A stretch of DNA of 64,000 nucleotides from Erwinia persicina (GCF_014838825.1 NZ_JACYMO010000001.1:1072830-1136829); one strand, 5' to 3'; shown: positions 40,006 to 49,342, numbered from the stretch's first letter. The notes: a model not told the origin generated them from the letters alone. Program-made: numbers and translations.

Positions 40006-40554
40006 CTATCCCTGCTCGGCCACCAGCAGCGCCAGCGTGTCGGGCTCCAGCGCCCTGAAGATATGCTCACGATCGGCGGGATAGCAAATGTAATCTCCCG
40101 GTGCCAGTTCTTCAGCTTCGTCCTTCAACCCCACCAGCGCCCGTCCCTGCGTGACAATAATATGCTCTACCGAGCCCGGCGGGTGCGGCTGTGAAAGGCG
40201 GTCAGCGCCGGGCTGCGCCATCAGCAGGTAGATATCGCGCCGCGCGCCCGGCGGGCAGCTGGCCAGCAGGATCGCCTGATAGTTCGCTTCCCCGGCGACG
40301 ACTTTCGGTCCTTCACCGCGCCGGATCACCTGGGTTTTAGGCAGCTCAGGCTCCAGCAGTCTGGCAAAAGGGATATTCAGCGCCACGCACAGCGCCCAGA
40401 GCGTTTCAATGCTGGGATTACCGTTCCCCGCCTCTAACTGGGACAGCGTCGATTTTGCAATACCTGCCCGCCTGGCGACTTCCGCCAGGGACAGCCCGGT
40501 CAGCGTACGCTCCCGGATCAAACTTTCTGCAATTACTGCAATGGGCTGGGTCAT
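40006..40554 (-). CDS. XRE-family regulator with C-terminal cupin domain
   Basis: This 182-residue protein has an N-terminal Cro/CI-type helix-turn-helix (LAEVARRAGIAKSTLSQLEA, about 23-42) and a C-terminal cupin_2 barrel (VEHIIVTQGRALVGL, LAPGDYICYPADREH). This architecture is common in regulators of amino-acid and polyamine metabolism. It is divergent from azlCD, and repeated CGTTCG words fill the shared promoter, so it probably represses both itself and azlCD. The ligand may be an amino acid, by inference. Confidence 0.88.
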   Translation of the reverse strand: MTQPIAVIAESLIRERTLTGLSLAEVARRAGIAKSTLSQLEAGNGNPSIETLWALCVALNIPFARLLEPELPKTQVIRRGEGPKVVAGEANYQAILLASCPPGARRDIYLLMAQPGADRLSQPHPPGSVEHIIVTQGRALVGLKDEAEELAPGDYICYPADREHIFRALEPDTLALLVAEQG

Positions 40555-40566
40555 TTTTGGCCTTAT

Positions 40567-40644
40567 CGTTCGTTAAATCGAACGCTACGTTCGGGTTGAT
40601 CTCTTTCTGCACTGCGTTCATTATAATGGAAACTTCGTTCGTTA
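40567..40644. promoter_or_regulatory. Repeated CGTTCG operator words in the XRE/azlC divergent promoter
   Basis: CGTTCG occurs at 40567-40572, inverted (CGAACG) at 40579-40584 around TTAAAT, then again at 40588-40593 and 40636-40641. CGTTCGTTA is exact at both 40567 and 40636. A TATAAT -10 for azlC is at 40622-40627, so the last copy lies over the start site. The pattern fits autoregulation and repression by the adjacent XRE protein. Confidence 0.65.
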
Positions 40645-40656
40645 TGGTAAAACTTC

Positions 40657-41319
40657 ATGATGACCCGTCATTTTTCTTCACTCAGCCCGGACACACGTAA
40701 AGGCATCTATCTGATCTGTCTGGCGGTCGGGGTGGTGGGCATTTCTTATGGCTCGCTGGCCACCGCCTATGGTTTCCCGCTCTGGGTTCCGCTGTTCTCC
40801 AGCCTGTTTGTGCTGGCCGGTGCCTCGGAGTTTATGTTTATTGCTATCGTCGCGGGAGGCGGCAACCCCCTGGCGGCGGCCGTCGCCGGGCTGCTGGTCA
40901 ATGCGCGCCACTTTCCCTTTGGTATTGCCGTGCGCGACCTCGTCGGTTCGCGCCTCTCCGCCGTCCTGGGCTGCCATATCATGAACGATGAAAGCGTGGT
41001 GTTTGGGCTGTCGCAGACCACGCCCGCACAGCGCAAAGCCGCCTTCTGGCTGTGTGGCCTCGGCGTGGCGCTGGTCTGGCCGCTGGGGACGGTGCTGGGC
41101 AGCGTGATTGGCAGGCTGCTGCCTGATACGCAAATGATTGGGCTGGATGCCGTCTTTCCGGCGATCTTACTGGCGCTGGTGATCCCTGCACTGAAATCAC
41201 GCACGACGCTGCTGCGCGCCTCCAGCGGGGCAGCAATCTCCCTGCTGGCGGTGCCCTTTACCCCGACCGGGCTGCCCGTACTACTCTCCATGATCGGCCT
41301 GCTGGCGAGGAAAAAATAA
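40657..41319 (+). CDS. azlC: AzlC-family branched-chain amino acid exporter, large subunit
   Basis: This 220-residue, multi-segment membrane protein has typical AzlC motifs: GISYGSLATAYGFPLWVPLF near the N-terminus and LLVNARHFPFGIAVRDLVG around residue 80. AzlC and AzlD form a two-subunit permease that exports branched-chain amino acids (YgaZH in E. coli, AzlCD in Bacillus). ATG 40657 and the adjacent ATG 40660 are both possible. The stop overlaps the azlD start by one base (TAATG). The substrate is inferred from family. Confidence 0.88.
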   Translation: MMTRHFSSLSPDTRKGIYLICLAVGVVGISYGSLATAYGFPLWVPLFSSLFVLAGASEFMFIAIVAGGGNPLAAAVAGLLVNARHFPFGIAVRDLVGSRLSAVLGCHIMNDESVVFGLSQTTPAQRKAAFWLCGLGVALVWPLGTVLGSVIGRLLPDTQMIGLDAVFPAILLALVIPALKSRTTLLRASSGAAISLLAVPFTPTGLPVLLSMIGLLARKK

Positions 41320-41642
41320 TGGCAGATAACACCCTGTTAATTGGCGGTATTGCCGTTCTGGCGCTGGGCACATGGCTGATGCGCTTTGCGGGCGCTCAAC
41401 TGGGCTCCCGCATGGCACTGTCGGAGGATGCCCGCAGGCTGCTGTCTGACGCGGCCACGACCCTGCTGTTTGCGGTTGCGCTGGCCAGTACCTTCTACGA
41501 AGGCACCCATTTTGCCGGGGTCGCCCGCGTCACCGGCGTCGCAGTGGCCGTCATACTGGCCTGGCGTAAAATGCCGCTGATTGCGGTGATCCTTGCGGCG
41601 GCGGCGGTGACTGCCCTGCTGCGTTTTATCGGTATCCCCTAA
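41319..41642 (+). CDS. azlD: AzlD-family branched-chain amino acid exporter, small subunit
   Basis: This 107-residue protein has three to four membrane segments and the AzlD-type motif GTWLMRFAGAQLGSRM near residue 16. It is the obligate partner of AzlC. Its stop codon overlaps the last four bases of the convergent LysR gene (41639-41642), so the two transcripts are antisense at their ends, with no space for a dedicated terminator. Confidence 0.88.
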   Translation: MADNTLLIGGIAVLALGTWLMRFAGAQLGSRMALSEDARRLLSDAATTLLFAVALASTFYEGTHFAGVARVTGVAVAVILAWRKMPLIAVILAAAAVTALLRFIGIP

Positions 41643-42565
41643 CCTTTGCCGGCGGCATGCAAGGCGTGCTTTTGCAGAATGGTTTTCTGCAGCAGCGCGA
41701 CGGTATGCTCCACAAAGGTCGCCACGGCCAGTGGGATATGATGACGGCTGGGATAGACGATCGACAGATCGTTATTAAGCTGCCCGTAATCCGGCAGTAC
41801 CGCGATAAGTTGCTGACGTCTGATGCTGTCATACAACAGTGATTCCGGTAAAAAACAGATCCCCAGGCCGTTTTGCGCCGCTTTGAGCTGCGCCTGCGCG
41901 GTATTGGCAGAAAAACGCCCGCTGACGTCAACCTGCACCCCGCCTTCCGGCCCCATCAGATGCCAGACCGTGCTCGCGGAAGCATGGCAGTGAGTAATAC
42001 AGGCATGCTGCTGCAGCGCGTGGATATCCTCAGGCACGCCAGAGGTATTCAGGTAAGACTGACTGGCCGCCAGCAGACGGCGTCCGGTGCTGATTTTGCG
42101 CGCCACCAGGCTGGAATCCTTGAGGTGCCCCCCGCGAAAGGCCACATCAATCCCCTCGCCGATCACATCGGCATGCGTGTCGCTGAGGACAAAATCCAGG
42201 TGTACCCCGGGATATAACGCCAGAAAATCAGCCACCCACTCCATCAAGAACAGATCAAAAAAATCAGCCGGGGCCGCCACTTTTACACGCCCGGCCGGGG
42301 CCTGATTTTCGGCCACCAGCTGCGTGCTGATGGCGTTCAGCTCACTGATTTTTTGCGCGCTGTGTTCGTACAGGCGCTGCCCGGCTCCGGTCAGCGTCAG
42401 CTTGCGGGTTGAGCGATGAAATAACCGCACAGAGAGGCTCGCCTCCAGCTGCTTAATTCGCCGGCTCAGGGTGTTAGGCGGCATTCCCAGCCGTCGCGCG
42501 GCCCCGGCAAAACTGCCCGTTTCAACGATATGGACAAAGATCGCAACGTCATTGAGATCGAGCAT
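41639..42565 (-). CDS. LysR-family transcriptional regulator
   Basis: This 308-residue protein has an N-terminal winged helix (FVHIVETGSFAGAARRLGMPPNTLSRRIKQLE) and a LysR substrate domain of the subgroup seen in AaeR, DmlR and PgrR. The start MLDLND at 42565 is chosen over the frame from 42595 because the LysR helix begins there. It is divergent from the pirin gene with 143 bp between, so it probably controls pirin and perhaps wrbA. The effector is unknown. Confidence 0.9.
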   Translation of the reverse strand: MLDLNDVAIFVHIVETGSFAGAARRLGMPPNTLSRRIKQLEASLSVRLFHRSTRKLTLTGAGQRLYEHSAQKISELNAISTQLVAENQAPAGRVKVAAPADFFDLFLMEWVADFLALYPGVHLDFVLSDTHADVIGEGIDVAFRGGHLKDSSLVARKISTGRRLLAASQSYLNTSGVPEDIHALQQHACITHCHASASTVWHLMGPEGGVQVDVSGRFSANTAQAQLKAAQNGLGICFLPESLLYDSIRRQQLIAVLPDYGQLNNDLSIVYPSRHHIPLAVATFVEHTVALLQKTILQKHALHAAGKG

Positions 42566-42708
42566 GCTATTACGTCCAAAAATGGATGAGTGCAATGATA
42601 TTACACCCTCTAATCATGTCGTGTCCGGGGGATTAAGATACAGGACTGTGATGAACGGCCCGACATACCCGCCGTTTGTCTGCGTTTCCTCCCTGATAAG
42701 GAAGTGAT

Positions 42709-43593
42709 ATGTCTTCGTTTTCTCCCGATAAGCATGCCGTTACACGCCAGATTGCCTACCGGACTCGCGGCCGGGGAACGGGGCCGATCGTTCGTCTGAT
42801 GAGCCCCTCTGACTTCGGCACCCTCGCCAAACCGTTCGTTTTCCTCGATCGGTTCAGCGGCGACAGCACGATGATCGAACATATGCCCCTGCACCCCCAC
42901 TCCGGCATCGCCACGGTCACCGTGCTTACCGCAGGCGATCTGCGCTTTGACGATCCGCACGCGGGACAGGGCACCATTGGCTATGGCGGGGTCGAATGGA
43001 TGCGTGCCGGCGGCGGCGTCTGGCACGGTAAAGAGATGTCGGCTGGGGATTCTGCCCGCGTAGAAGGCTTTCAGCTCTGGCTGGCCCTGCCCCCGGCGCT
43101 GGAAAACGGCCCTGTCGACAGCCAGTATCTTGAAGCACAGTGGGTGCCGCAAACCGGTCCGGCCCGGGTCATCCTTGGCGAATATAACGGCGTCAAAAGT
43201 CCGGTTCGTTCCCCGGAGGGGATCAACTATCTGCTGGTGACGCTGCCTGCGCGTACTGCCTGGCACTATATCCCCCCCGAAAACCATACCAGCCTGTGGC
43301 TGAGTCTCAGTAATGGCACGCTGCATACCCCTGATGCGGTAACCACGGGCGAGATGGTCATCTTCACCCCCGGCGCGAAGCCCGTGACCCTGCAGGCCGG
43401 AGAAGAAGAAACGCGGTTTGTTATCGGCTCGGCCGTCGATCATCCCTGGCCGCTGTCACTCGGCAACTACTCCGTCCACACCAGTGAAGCAGCATTACGC
43501 GCAGGCGAGGCTAAAATTGAAGAGATCGGTCATCGCCTGCGCGACGCAAGGCGCGGTAAGCCCCAGTCGGGTTCTGTGCCGGTTTATCAATAA
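42709..43593 (+). CDS. Pirin family protein (cupin metalloprotein)
   Basis: This 294-residue bicupin protein has pirin metal-binding residues in HPHSG (His62, His64), His106 and nearby Glu109 (GVWHGKE). Bacterial pirins bind iron; some (YhhW) have quercetin 2,3-dioxygenase activity in vitro. Biological substrates are mostly unknown. It is divergent from a LysR gene, and wrbA follows on the same strand 115 bp later, suggesting a redox or electrophile response cluster. AAGGAAG precedes ATG 42709. Confidence 0.9.
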   Translation: MSSFSPDKHAVTRQIAYRTRGRGTGPIVRLMSPSDFGTLAKPFVFLDRFSGDSTMIEHMPLHPHSGIATVTVLTAGDLRFDDPHAGQGTIGYGGVEWMRAGGGVWHGKEMSAGDSARVEGFQLWLALPPALENGPVDSQYLEAQWVPQTGPARVILGEYNGVKSPVRSPEGINYLLVTLPARTAWHYIPPENHTSLWLSLSNGTLHTPDAVTTGEMVIFTPGAKPVTLQAGEEETRFVIGSAVDHPWPLSLGNYSVHTSEAALRAGEAKIEEIGHRLRDARRGKPQSGSVPVYQ

Positions 43594-43708
43594 TGTGGCT
43601 TATCTTTAGCCCTCAGCGGAGTGCTTGTCAGTGACTGTGTTACGTCGTCTTTTAACACGCTTTTTTACACCAAAAGAAAATGCCATCCATCCCAATAAGG
43701 AAAATAAA

Positions 43709-44305
43709 ATGTCAAAGATTTTAGTTCTTTACCATTCAATGTATGGCCATGTTGAAACCCTGGCTCATACCGTTGCTGCCGGTGCAGCCAGCGTCCCGGG
43801 CACCGAGGTCACCGTCAAACGCGTGCCGGAGACCATGGATAGCGAGGCGTTCAAAACGTACGGCGGTAAAACCGATCAGCCCGCCGCCATTGCCAGCCCG
43901 GCAGAGCTGGCGGACTATGATGCCATCATTTTCGGTACGCCAACCCGCTTCGGCAATATGTCCGCTCAGATGCGCAATTTCCTCGACCAGACTGGCGGTC
44001 TTTGGGCGAAAGGGGCGCTGGTCGGTAAGGTGGCCAGCGTGTTTACCTCAACCGGCACCGGCGGCGGGCAGGAAATGACCATTACCTCCACCTGGACAAC
44101 GCTGGCCCATCACGGGATGATCATTGTGCCTATTGGTTACAGCACTCCCGAGCTGTTTGATATCTCACAGGTTGGTGGGGGAACGCCTTATGGTGCGTCA
44201 ACGCTGGCGGGCGGCGACGGCTCACGGCAGCCGGACGAACGTGAGCTGGCTATTGCCAGTCATCAGGGTAAATACGTAGCGGAAATCGCACGTAAAATGC
44301 GGTAA
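43709..44305 (+). CDS. wrbA: NAD(P)H:quinone oxidoreductase WrbA
   Basis: This 198-residue flavodoxin-like protein is the same length as E. coli WrbA. The FMN loop is at [12 protein letters not shown] near residue 8, with [18 protein letters not shown] near 76 and GTGGGQEMT near 112. It carries out two-electron quinone reduction as a tetramer. The upstream frame is open to 43625, but AAGGA before ATG 43709 and exact family length fix the start. It is followed by a strong terminator. In E. coli wrbA pairs with yccJ elsewhere, so this placement is lineage-specific. Confidence 0.95.
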   Translation: MSKILVLYHSMYGHVETLAHTVAAGAASVPGTEVTVKRVPETMDSEAFKTYGGKTDQPAAIASPAELADYDAIIFGTPTRFGNMSAQMRNFLDQTGGLWAKGALVGKVASVFTSTGTGGGQEMTITSTWTTLAHHGMIIVPIGYSTPELFDISQVGGGTPYGASTLAGGDGSRQPDERELAIASHQGKYVAEIARKMR

Positions 44306-44323
44306 CCACCCGAACGGGGTGAG

Positions 44324-44357
44324 AAAAAAGAGATGATGCGTTCATCTCTTTTTTTTT
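44324..44357 (+). terminator. Intrinsic terminator after wrbA
   Basis: AGAGATGA and TCATCTCT form an 8-bp stem around a short loop, preceded by an A-run and followed by eight T residues. Confidence 0.9.
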
Positions 44358-44410
44358 GCGCTACACTCTGCGCCATAGCCACCCGGCGTATCTGTAGCAG
44401 GAGTATGACC

Positions 44411-44833
44411 ATGATAATCCGTCCCTTTACCGAAGCGGATCGGCCTTTTTTGCGCACGCTGTTTCTTGCCTCTCGCAAGGCAAACTGGACCTGGCTGGAT
44501 GACAGCCAGTGGCAGCTGGAGGATTTCGACAGGATCACCCTTGGCGAGCGGGTGCTGGTTGCCGAGGAGGACGGTCATCGTGTCGGTTTTGCCGCCGTAC
44601 TGGATAACGATAACTTCCTGCACAGTCTGTTTATCGACCCGGCTTTCCAGGGCAGCGGTGCCGGCAGTGCCCTGTTACAGGCGGTGCAGAAAAGCTTCAC
44701 CTCTACCGGCGCACTGAAGTGCCTGGCGGAAAATGTGCAGGCGCAGCGGTTTTACAAAATGCACGGCTGGCGCGTGGTGGCTGAAGGAGACAGCGATCAG
44801 GGGGAGTACCTGCTGATGCACTACGTGCTGTAA
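44411..44833 (+). CDS. GNAT family N-acetyltransferase
   Basis: This 140-residue protein has the GNAT fold: IIRPFTEADRPFLRTLF at the N-terminus, the beta4-motif A segment LHSLFIDPAFQGSGAGSALL (acetyl-CoA loop variant QGSGAG) and a motif B tail (NVQAQRFYKMHGWRVV). The acceptor is unknown. ATG 44411 is 8 bp after AGGAG and is preferred to ATG 44405, which is only 2 bp from it. It is isolated between wrbA and the TRIC-type gene. Confidence 0.85.
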   Translation: MIIRPFTEADRPFLRTLFLASRKANWTWLDDSQWQLEDFDRITLGERVLVAEEDGHRVGFAAVLDNDNFLHSLFIDPAFQGSGAGSALLQAVQKSFTSTGALKCLAENVQAQRFYKMHGWRVVAEGDSDQGEYLLMHYVL

Positions 44834-44939
44834 CGCTGTCCGCGCATTTTCTGCTCACGACGCGGTACCCTGAACGGGCTATCTGTAGCCGTTTTACCTG
44901 CGCTGGAAAATCATTTTCACGCTCATCAGGGACTGTGAC

Positions 44940-45557
44940 ATGTGGAATGTCTTTCATCTGGTTGACCTGGCTGGCACGCTGGCCTTTGCCCTCAGCGGTG
45001 CCACGGCAGGCGTGCGGGAGGATTTTGATGTCTTCGGCGTGTTTGTGCTGGCCGCCACGACGGCGGTGGGCGGCGGCGTTATCCGCGATATCTGCATCGC
45101 CAGCCTGCCCCCGGCCGGACTGGTCAGCCTGGCCTATCTGGTCATCATTGTGGTGGCCGTCCTCTGCGTCGCCTTCTTCCAGCGCCTGATCCTCTCCTTC
45201 GAGAAAGCCACGCTGTTTTTTGATGCGCTGGGTCTGGGCTTTTTTGCCGCCTTTGGTGCCAATAAAACCTGGCAGCACACCCACAGCGTGGAGCTCGCGC
45301 TGTTACTGGGGTGTATCAGTGCGGTGGGCGGCGGCTGTCTGCGCGACCTGTTAACCGGCAGGCCCCCGGCTATCTTCAGCAAGGATATTTATGCCAGTGC
45401 AGCGCTGGTGGGGGCAGCCATTGAACTGACCGGGTCGGCCGGGTTGATTCCGCAGATGTGGAGTGCCTGGCTGGCCATTACGGGCTGCACGCTGCTGCGT
45501 CTGATGGCATTAAAATATAAAATCGGCTTGCCGTTGATTAAACACAACGGATTATAA
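44940..45557 (+). CDS. Trimeric intracellular cation (TRIC) channel family protein, UPF0126
   Basis: This 205-residue membrane protein has about seven segments arranged as two homologous repeats. Each carries the glycine-rich TRIC hallmark: TAVGGGVIRDI near residue 40 and SAVGGGCLRDLLTGRPPAIF near 126. Prokaryotic TRIC proteins form homotrimeric monovalent cation channels. E. coli has related YadS and YicG; this copy cannot be assigned to one. GGGA lies 8 bp before ATG 44940. Confidence 0.88.
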   Translation: MWNVFHLVDLAGTLAFALSGATAGVREDFDVFGVFVLAATTAVGGGVIRDICIASLPPAGLVSLAYLVIIVVAVLCVAFFQRLILSFEKATLFFDALGLGFFAAFGANKTWQHTHSVELALLLGCISAVGGGCLRDLLTGRPPAIFSKDIYASAALVGAAIELTGSAGLIPQMWSAWLAITGCTLLRLMALKYKIGLPLIKHNGL

Positions 45558-45589
45558 TAACGTTTTAGCACAGAGAATGGCCTTTCCCG

Positions 45590-45838
45590 ATGATAAGCAG
45601 ACCCCCACATGAACAAGCTGGCGTCAGTGCCCGAGCTTACGAGATGCTGCAGTACCTGACCCGTATCGCCCGTGGCGATCGGGCGTTCACGATTCAGGAC
45701 ACCTTGCTTAACCATCGCTGTAACGTAACGCCCGATAATGACTTCACCCTGATCGTCCAGCTGTTTGATGCCGGTAAAATCGATTTTGATTATTCGATGG
45801 TGGATGGCTTTCAGCAGAGGCATGTCCGGTTGACATAA
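45590..45838 (+). CDS. Small hypothetical protein (82 aa)
   Basis: I do not recognise this protein. Its codon use resembles that of neighbouring genes, and the sequence is soluble with a short hydrophobic stretch (FTLIVQLFDAGKIDFDYS) near residue 52. No convincing ribosome site precedes ATG 45590, and internal starts such as ATG at codon 19 are possible. It follows the TRIC-type gene by 32 bp on the same strand and converges on mrp. A strong GC-rich hairpin (around 45850-45871) follows. Confidence 0.5.
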   Translation: MISRPPHEQAGVSARAYEMLQYLTRIARGDRAFTIQDTLLNHRCNVTPDNDFTLIVQLFDAGKIDFDYSMVDGFQQRHVRLT

Positions 45839-45880
45839 GGCTAATCATGGCCGGCCCTGTCACGGGCCGGCACGCCAGCC

Positions 45881-46993
45881 TCACACCGCGCGGAAGGCAA
45901 TATCTTCCGGGATAACCTCACCCTGCCAGTAAAGCCGGGAGGCAACCTCCGTCGCCAGCTGGCGATACAGCCCGGTAAATTCGCTGTCGGGCCGGCGGAT
46001 AACGGTGGGCTCTCCATTATCCAGATCTTCGCGCAGGCTGATGTGTAGCGGCAGCTGACTCAGCAGGTGGGTATGATACTGTTCCGCCAGTTTTGCCGCG
46101 CCACCGGTGCCGAAGATCGGCTCGTGGTGTCCGCACTGGCTGCAGATATGCATACTCATATTCTCGACCACCCCCAGCACCGGCACATTCACTTTCTCAA
46201 ACATCACGATGCCTTTACGCGCATCGATCAGCGCAATATCCTGCGGGGTGGTGACCACAATAGCACCGGTTACCGGCACGTTTTGCGCCAGCGTGAGCTG
46301 AATATCGCCAGTTCCCGGCGGCATATCCAGCACCAGATAATCCAGCTCCGGCCAAAGCGTCTCGTTCAGCAGCTGCATCAACGCCTTGCTGGCCATCGGG
46401 CCGCGCCACACCATCGCATTATCCTCCGTGACCAGATAGCCAATGGAGTTAGTGGCCAGGCCGTGCGCCATAATGGGGGCCATATGGGTGCCGTCCGGGG
46501 AGGTCGGGCGCTGATCCTGCACCCCGAGCATATCCGGGATTGACGGTCCGTAGATGTCGGCATCCAGCAGGCCCACTTTCGCCCCTTCTGCCGCCAGCGC
46601 CAGCGCCAGATTCACCGCGGTCGTGGATTTCCCCACCCCGCCCTTGCCAGAGCTGATGGCAATAATGTTTTTCACCCCGTTGACGCCCGGGCGGTTTTTC
46701 ACGCGCTGCAGCGTGGCCACATTCAGTGTTAACCGCCAGGCAATCGCTGACGCTCCGGTCAGGCGCAGCAGCTCCGCGCTAACCGTGGCTTTCAGCGTCT
46801 CGAACGGACTTTGCCAGACGAACGGCATGCTGAGTTCAATATGCAGCGTATTGTCCATCAGCGCACAGTGATGCAGCGCCTTCAGAGCGGTGAGGTTATG
46901 GTGCAGCGTAGGGTGTTCAAACGTGGTCAGCACGCCCGTCACGATTGCGCGCAGCGCTTCGGGGGAGTGATGCCCCTGGGATTGTGAAGTCAT
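45881..46993 (-). CDS. mrp: Iron-sulfur cluster carrier ATPase Mrp/ApbC
   Basis: This 370-residue protein (E. coli Mrp 369) has an N-terminal MIP18/DUF59 domain (about 10-90) and a deviant Walker A P-loop SGKGGVGKST near 115. It also has a C-terminal CxxC (HICSQC) for binding and transferring Fe-S clusters. It is required for full Fe-S enzyme maturation. AAGGA precedes ATG 46993; the 15-residue extension to 47038 is rejected. It is divergent from metG with 177 bp between, the conserved enteric arrangement. Confidence 0.95.
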   Translation of the reverse strand: MTSQSQGHHSPEALRAIVTGVLTTFEHPTLHHNLTALKALHHCALMDNTLHIELSMPFVWQSPFETLKATVSAELLRLTGASAIAWRLTLNVATLQRVKNRPGVNGVKNIIAISSGKGGVGKSTTAVNLALALAAEGAKVGLLDADIYGPSIPDMLGVQDQRPTSPDGTHMAPIMAHGLATNSIGYLVTEDNAMVWRGPMASKALMQLLNETLWPELDYLVLDMPPGTGDIQLTLAQNVPVTGAIVVTTPQDIALIDARKGIVMFEKVNVPVLGVVENMSMHICSQCGHHEPIFGTGGAAKLAEQYHTHLLSQLPLHISLREDLDNGEPTVIRRPDSEFTGLYRQLATEVASRLYWQGEVIPEDIAFRAV

Positions 46994-47170
46994 CTGGGTT
47001 CCTTGATATGGCGACTCTGTATTTATGCCTTTAAGCATATCAGATCTGTTCGGGGGTAACTTAGCGGCCGGGAAAAAACCGCAAGGAGTTGAACCCCTTG
47101 TTTACGCAGGGTCAGGCAATCGGTTACCATCTAAACCCCCTTTTTCAACAGGTATGAGCTAAGTCTTACT

Positions 47171-49273
47171 ATGACTCAAGTCGCGAAAAAAATATTGGTA
47201 ACGTGCGCACTGCCGTACGCTAATGGCTCCATTCATCTCGGCCACATGCTCGAGCATATCCAGGCAGATATTTGGGTCCGTTACCAGCGAATGCGCGGCA
47301 ACCAGGTTTACTTCATCTGTGCCGATGACGCACACGGGACGCCGATCATGCTGAAAGCTCAGCAGATGGGCATTGCGCCTGAACAGATGATTGCCGATAT
47401 GAGTCAGGAACATCAGACCGACTTTGCCGGTTTTGATATCAGCTACGACAACTATCACTCTACGCACAGCGAAGAGAACCGTGAGCTGTCTGCACTGATC
47501 TATACCCGACTGAAAGAGAACGGTTTTATTAAAAAACGCACCATCTCCCAGCTCTACGACCCGGAAAAAGGCATGTTCCTGCCCGATCGTTTTGTCAAAG
47601 GGACCTGCCCGAAATGTAAGGCACCGGATCAGTACGGTGATAACTGTGAAGTCTGCTCGGCCACCTACAGCCCGACCGAACTGATCGATCCTAAGTCCGT
47701 GGTGTCCGGCGCGACCCCCGTGATGCGTGACTCTGAGCACTTCTTCTTCGACCTGCCGGAGTTCAGCGCCATGCTGCAGGCCTGGACCCGCTCCGGGGCG
47801 TTGCAGGAGCAGGTAGCGAACAAAATGCAGGAGTGGTTTGAATCCGGCCTGCAGCAGTGGGACATCTCCCGCGATGCGCCGTACTTCGGCTTTGAGATCC
47901 CTGACGCTCCGGGCAAATACTTTTACGTCTGGCTGGATGCGCCTATTGGCTACATGGGCTCGTTCAAAAACCTGTGCGACAAGCGTGGCGATATCGACTT
48001 TGATGCTTTCTGGCAGAAAGATTCTGATGCCGACCTCTATCACTTTATCGGTAAAGACATCGTCTATTTCCACAGCCTGTTCTGGCCGGCGATGCTGGAA
48101 GGCAGCAACTTCCGTAAGCCGACCAACCTGTTTGTGCATGGTTATGTCACCGTGAACGGCGCGAAAATGTCTAAATCGCGCGGCACCTTTATTAAAGCCA
48201 GCACCTGGCTGCAACATCTGGATGCCGACAGCCTGCGCTACTACTACGCGGCGAAGCTCTCCTCACGCATTGATGACATCGACCTGAACCTGGAAGATTT
48301 CGTGCAGCGCGTGAACGCTGACATCGTCAACAAAGTCGTTAACCTGGCGTCACGCAATGCCGGTTTTATTAACAAGCGTTTTGGCGGGTATCTTTCAGAT
48401 TTCATGGACAGAGATTCTGCTTCAACTGCTTCCGGGGATATATACCCTTCGATTCAGTTCCCATTCAGTTTCTTGAAATTGTATTCACCCGTAGATGGTG
48501 ACGATTTGAAAACTGAGATAGAGGATTTGTATGAGAAACGTGAATTTGCAAAAGTGATGAGAATAATCACTGAATTAGCTGATGAAGCTAATAAATTCAT
48601 TGATCACTATGAGCCGTGGGTTCTAGCTAAGAGTGAAGATGTAAATAAACTCAACGAGCTACAAAATGTATGTTCAATGGGCATAGATATGTTCAAGGTA
48701 ATCATGACTCTGCTAAAACCAGTGATTCCTCGACTTGCAGAACGGGCTGAAGAGTTTTTAAATATCGAGCTCACTTGGGATAGCATTCACAACCCATTGG
48801 TGAACCACAAAATTAATAATTTTAAAGCCCTGTATGGCCGCATTGAGATGGATAAAGTGAACGGCCTGATCGAAGCCTCAAAGGAAGATGCGGCGGCGGC
48901 GAAAGCCCCGGCCAGCGGCCCGCTGGCGGACGATCCGATTCAGGACACCATCAGCTTTGACGATTTTGCCAAAGTCGACATGCGCATTGCGCTGATTGAG
49001 AACGCGGAATATGTTGAAGGCTCTGACAAGCTGCTGCGTCTCTCACTGGATCTGGGTGGAGAAAAGCGCAATGTCTTCTCCGGCATTCGTGCAGCCTATC
49101 CGGACCCGGCGGTGCTGGTGGGTCGCCTGACGGTGATGGTCGCCAACCTGGCTCCGCGTAAAATGCGCTTTGGTGTCTCCGAAGGCATGGTCATGGCTGC
49201 CGGTCCTGGTGGAGCAGATATCTTCCTGCTCAGCCCTGACAGCGGCGCACAGCCGGGCCAGCAAGTTAAGTAA
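47171..49273 (+). CDS. metG: Methionyl-tRNA synthetase with mosaic anticodon-binding domain
   Basis: This 700-residue class Ia synthetase charges tRNA-Met (E. coli MetG 677 aa). HLGH (22-25), four zinc cysteines (CPKC and CEVC, about 146-162) and KMSKS (332-336) are intact. The C-terminal OB-fold tRNA-binding dimerisation domain (about 597-700) is also intact. Codons about 406-553 (48388-48828), within the helical anticodon-binding domain, are AT-rich, use AGA, ATA and CTA freely, and diverge from E. coli far more than the flanks. They include about 22 extra residues. Trp483 (EPWVLAK) corresponds to E. coli anticodon-reading Trp461, and the NLASRNAGF helix is retained, so the enzyme should be functional. 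Confidence 0.96.
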   Translation: MTQVAKKILVTCALPYANGSIHLGHMLEHIQADIWVRYQRMRGNQVYFICADDAHGTPIMLKAQQMGIAPEQMIADMSQEHQTDFAGFDISYDNYHSTHSEENRELSALIYTRLKENGFIKKRTISQLYDPEKGMFLPDRFVKGTCPKCKAPDQYGDNCEVCSATYSPTELIDPKSVVSGATPVMRDSEHFFFDLPEFSAMLQAWTRSGALQEQVANKMQEWFESGLQQWDISRDAPYFGFEIPDAPGKYFYVWLDAPIGYMGSFKNLCDKRGDIDFDAFWQKDSDADLYHFIGKDIVYFHSLFWPAMLEGSNFRKPTNLFVHGYVTVNGAKMSKSRGTFIKASTWLQHLDADSLRYYYAAKLSSRIDDIDLNLEDFVQRVNADIVNKVVNLASRNAGFINKRFGGYLSDFMDRDSASTASGDIYPSIQFPFSFLKLYSPVDGDDLKTEIEDLYEKREFAKVMRIITELADEANKFIDHYEPWVLAKSEDVNKLNELQNVCSMGIDMFKVIMTLLKPVIPRLAERAEEFLNIELTWDSIHNPLVNHKINNFKALYGRIEMDKVNGLIEASKEDAAAAKAPASGPLADDPIQDTISFDDFAKVDMRIALIENAEYVEGSDKLLRLSLDLGGEKRNVFSGIRAAYPDPAVLVGRLTVMVANLAPRKMRFGVSEGMVMAAGPGGADIFLLSPDSGAQPGQQVK

Positions 49274-49289
49274 CTCTCATGCTGTGTAG

Positions 49290-49316
49290 GGGTTGACCTT
49301 CTGTACTGGTCAACCC
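49290..49316. repeat. Hairpin after metG
   Basis: GGGTTGACC (49290-49298) and GGTCAACCC (49308-49316) form a perfect 9-bp inverted repeat 16 bp past the metG stop. The next bases (GTTGTT) are only weakly T-rich. It may end metG transcription or be half of a REP-like pair with the palindrome at 49343. Confidence 0.6.
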
Positions 49317-49342
49317 GTTGTTAAGATGTCAGTCATCTGCAC

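Noticed and set aside
45389-45823. Minus-strand frame across the TRIC-type gene end and the small orphan gene.
   Set aside because: Shadow frame without a ribosome site and opposite a well-conserved gene end.
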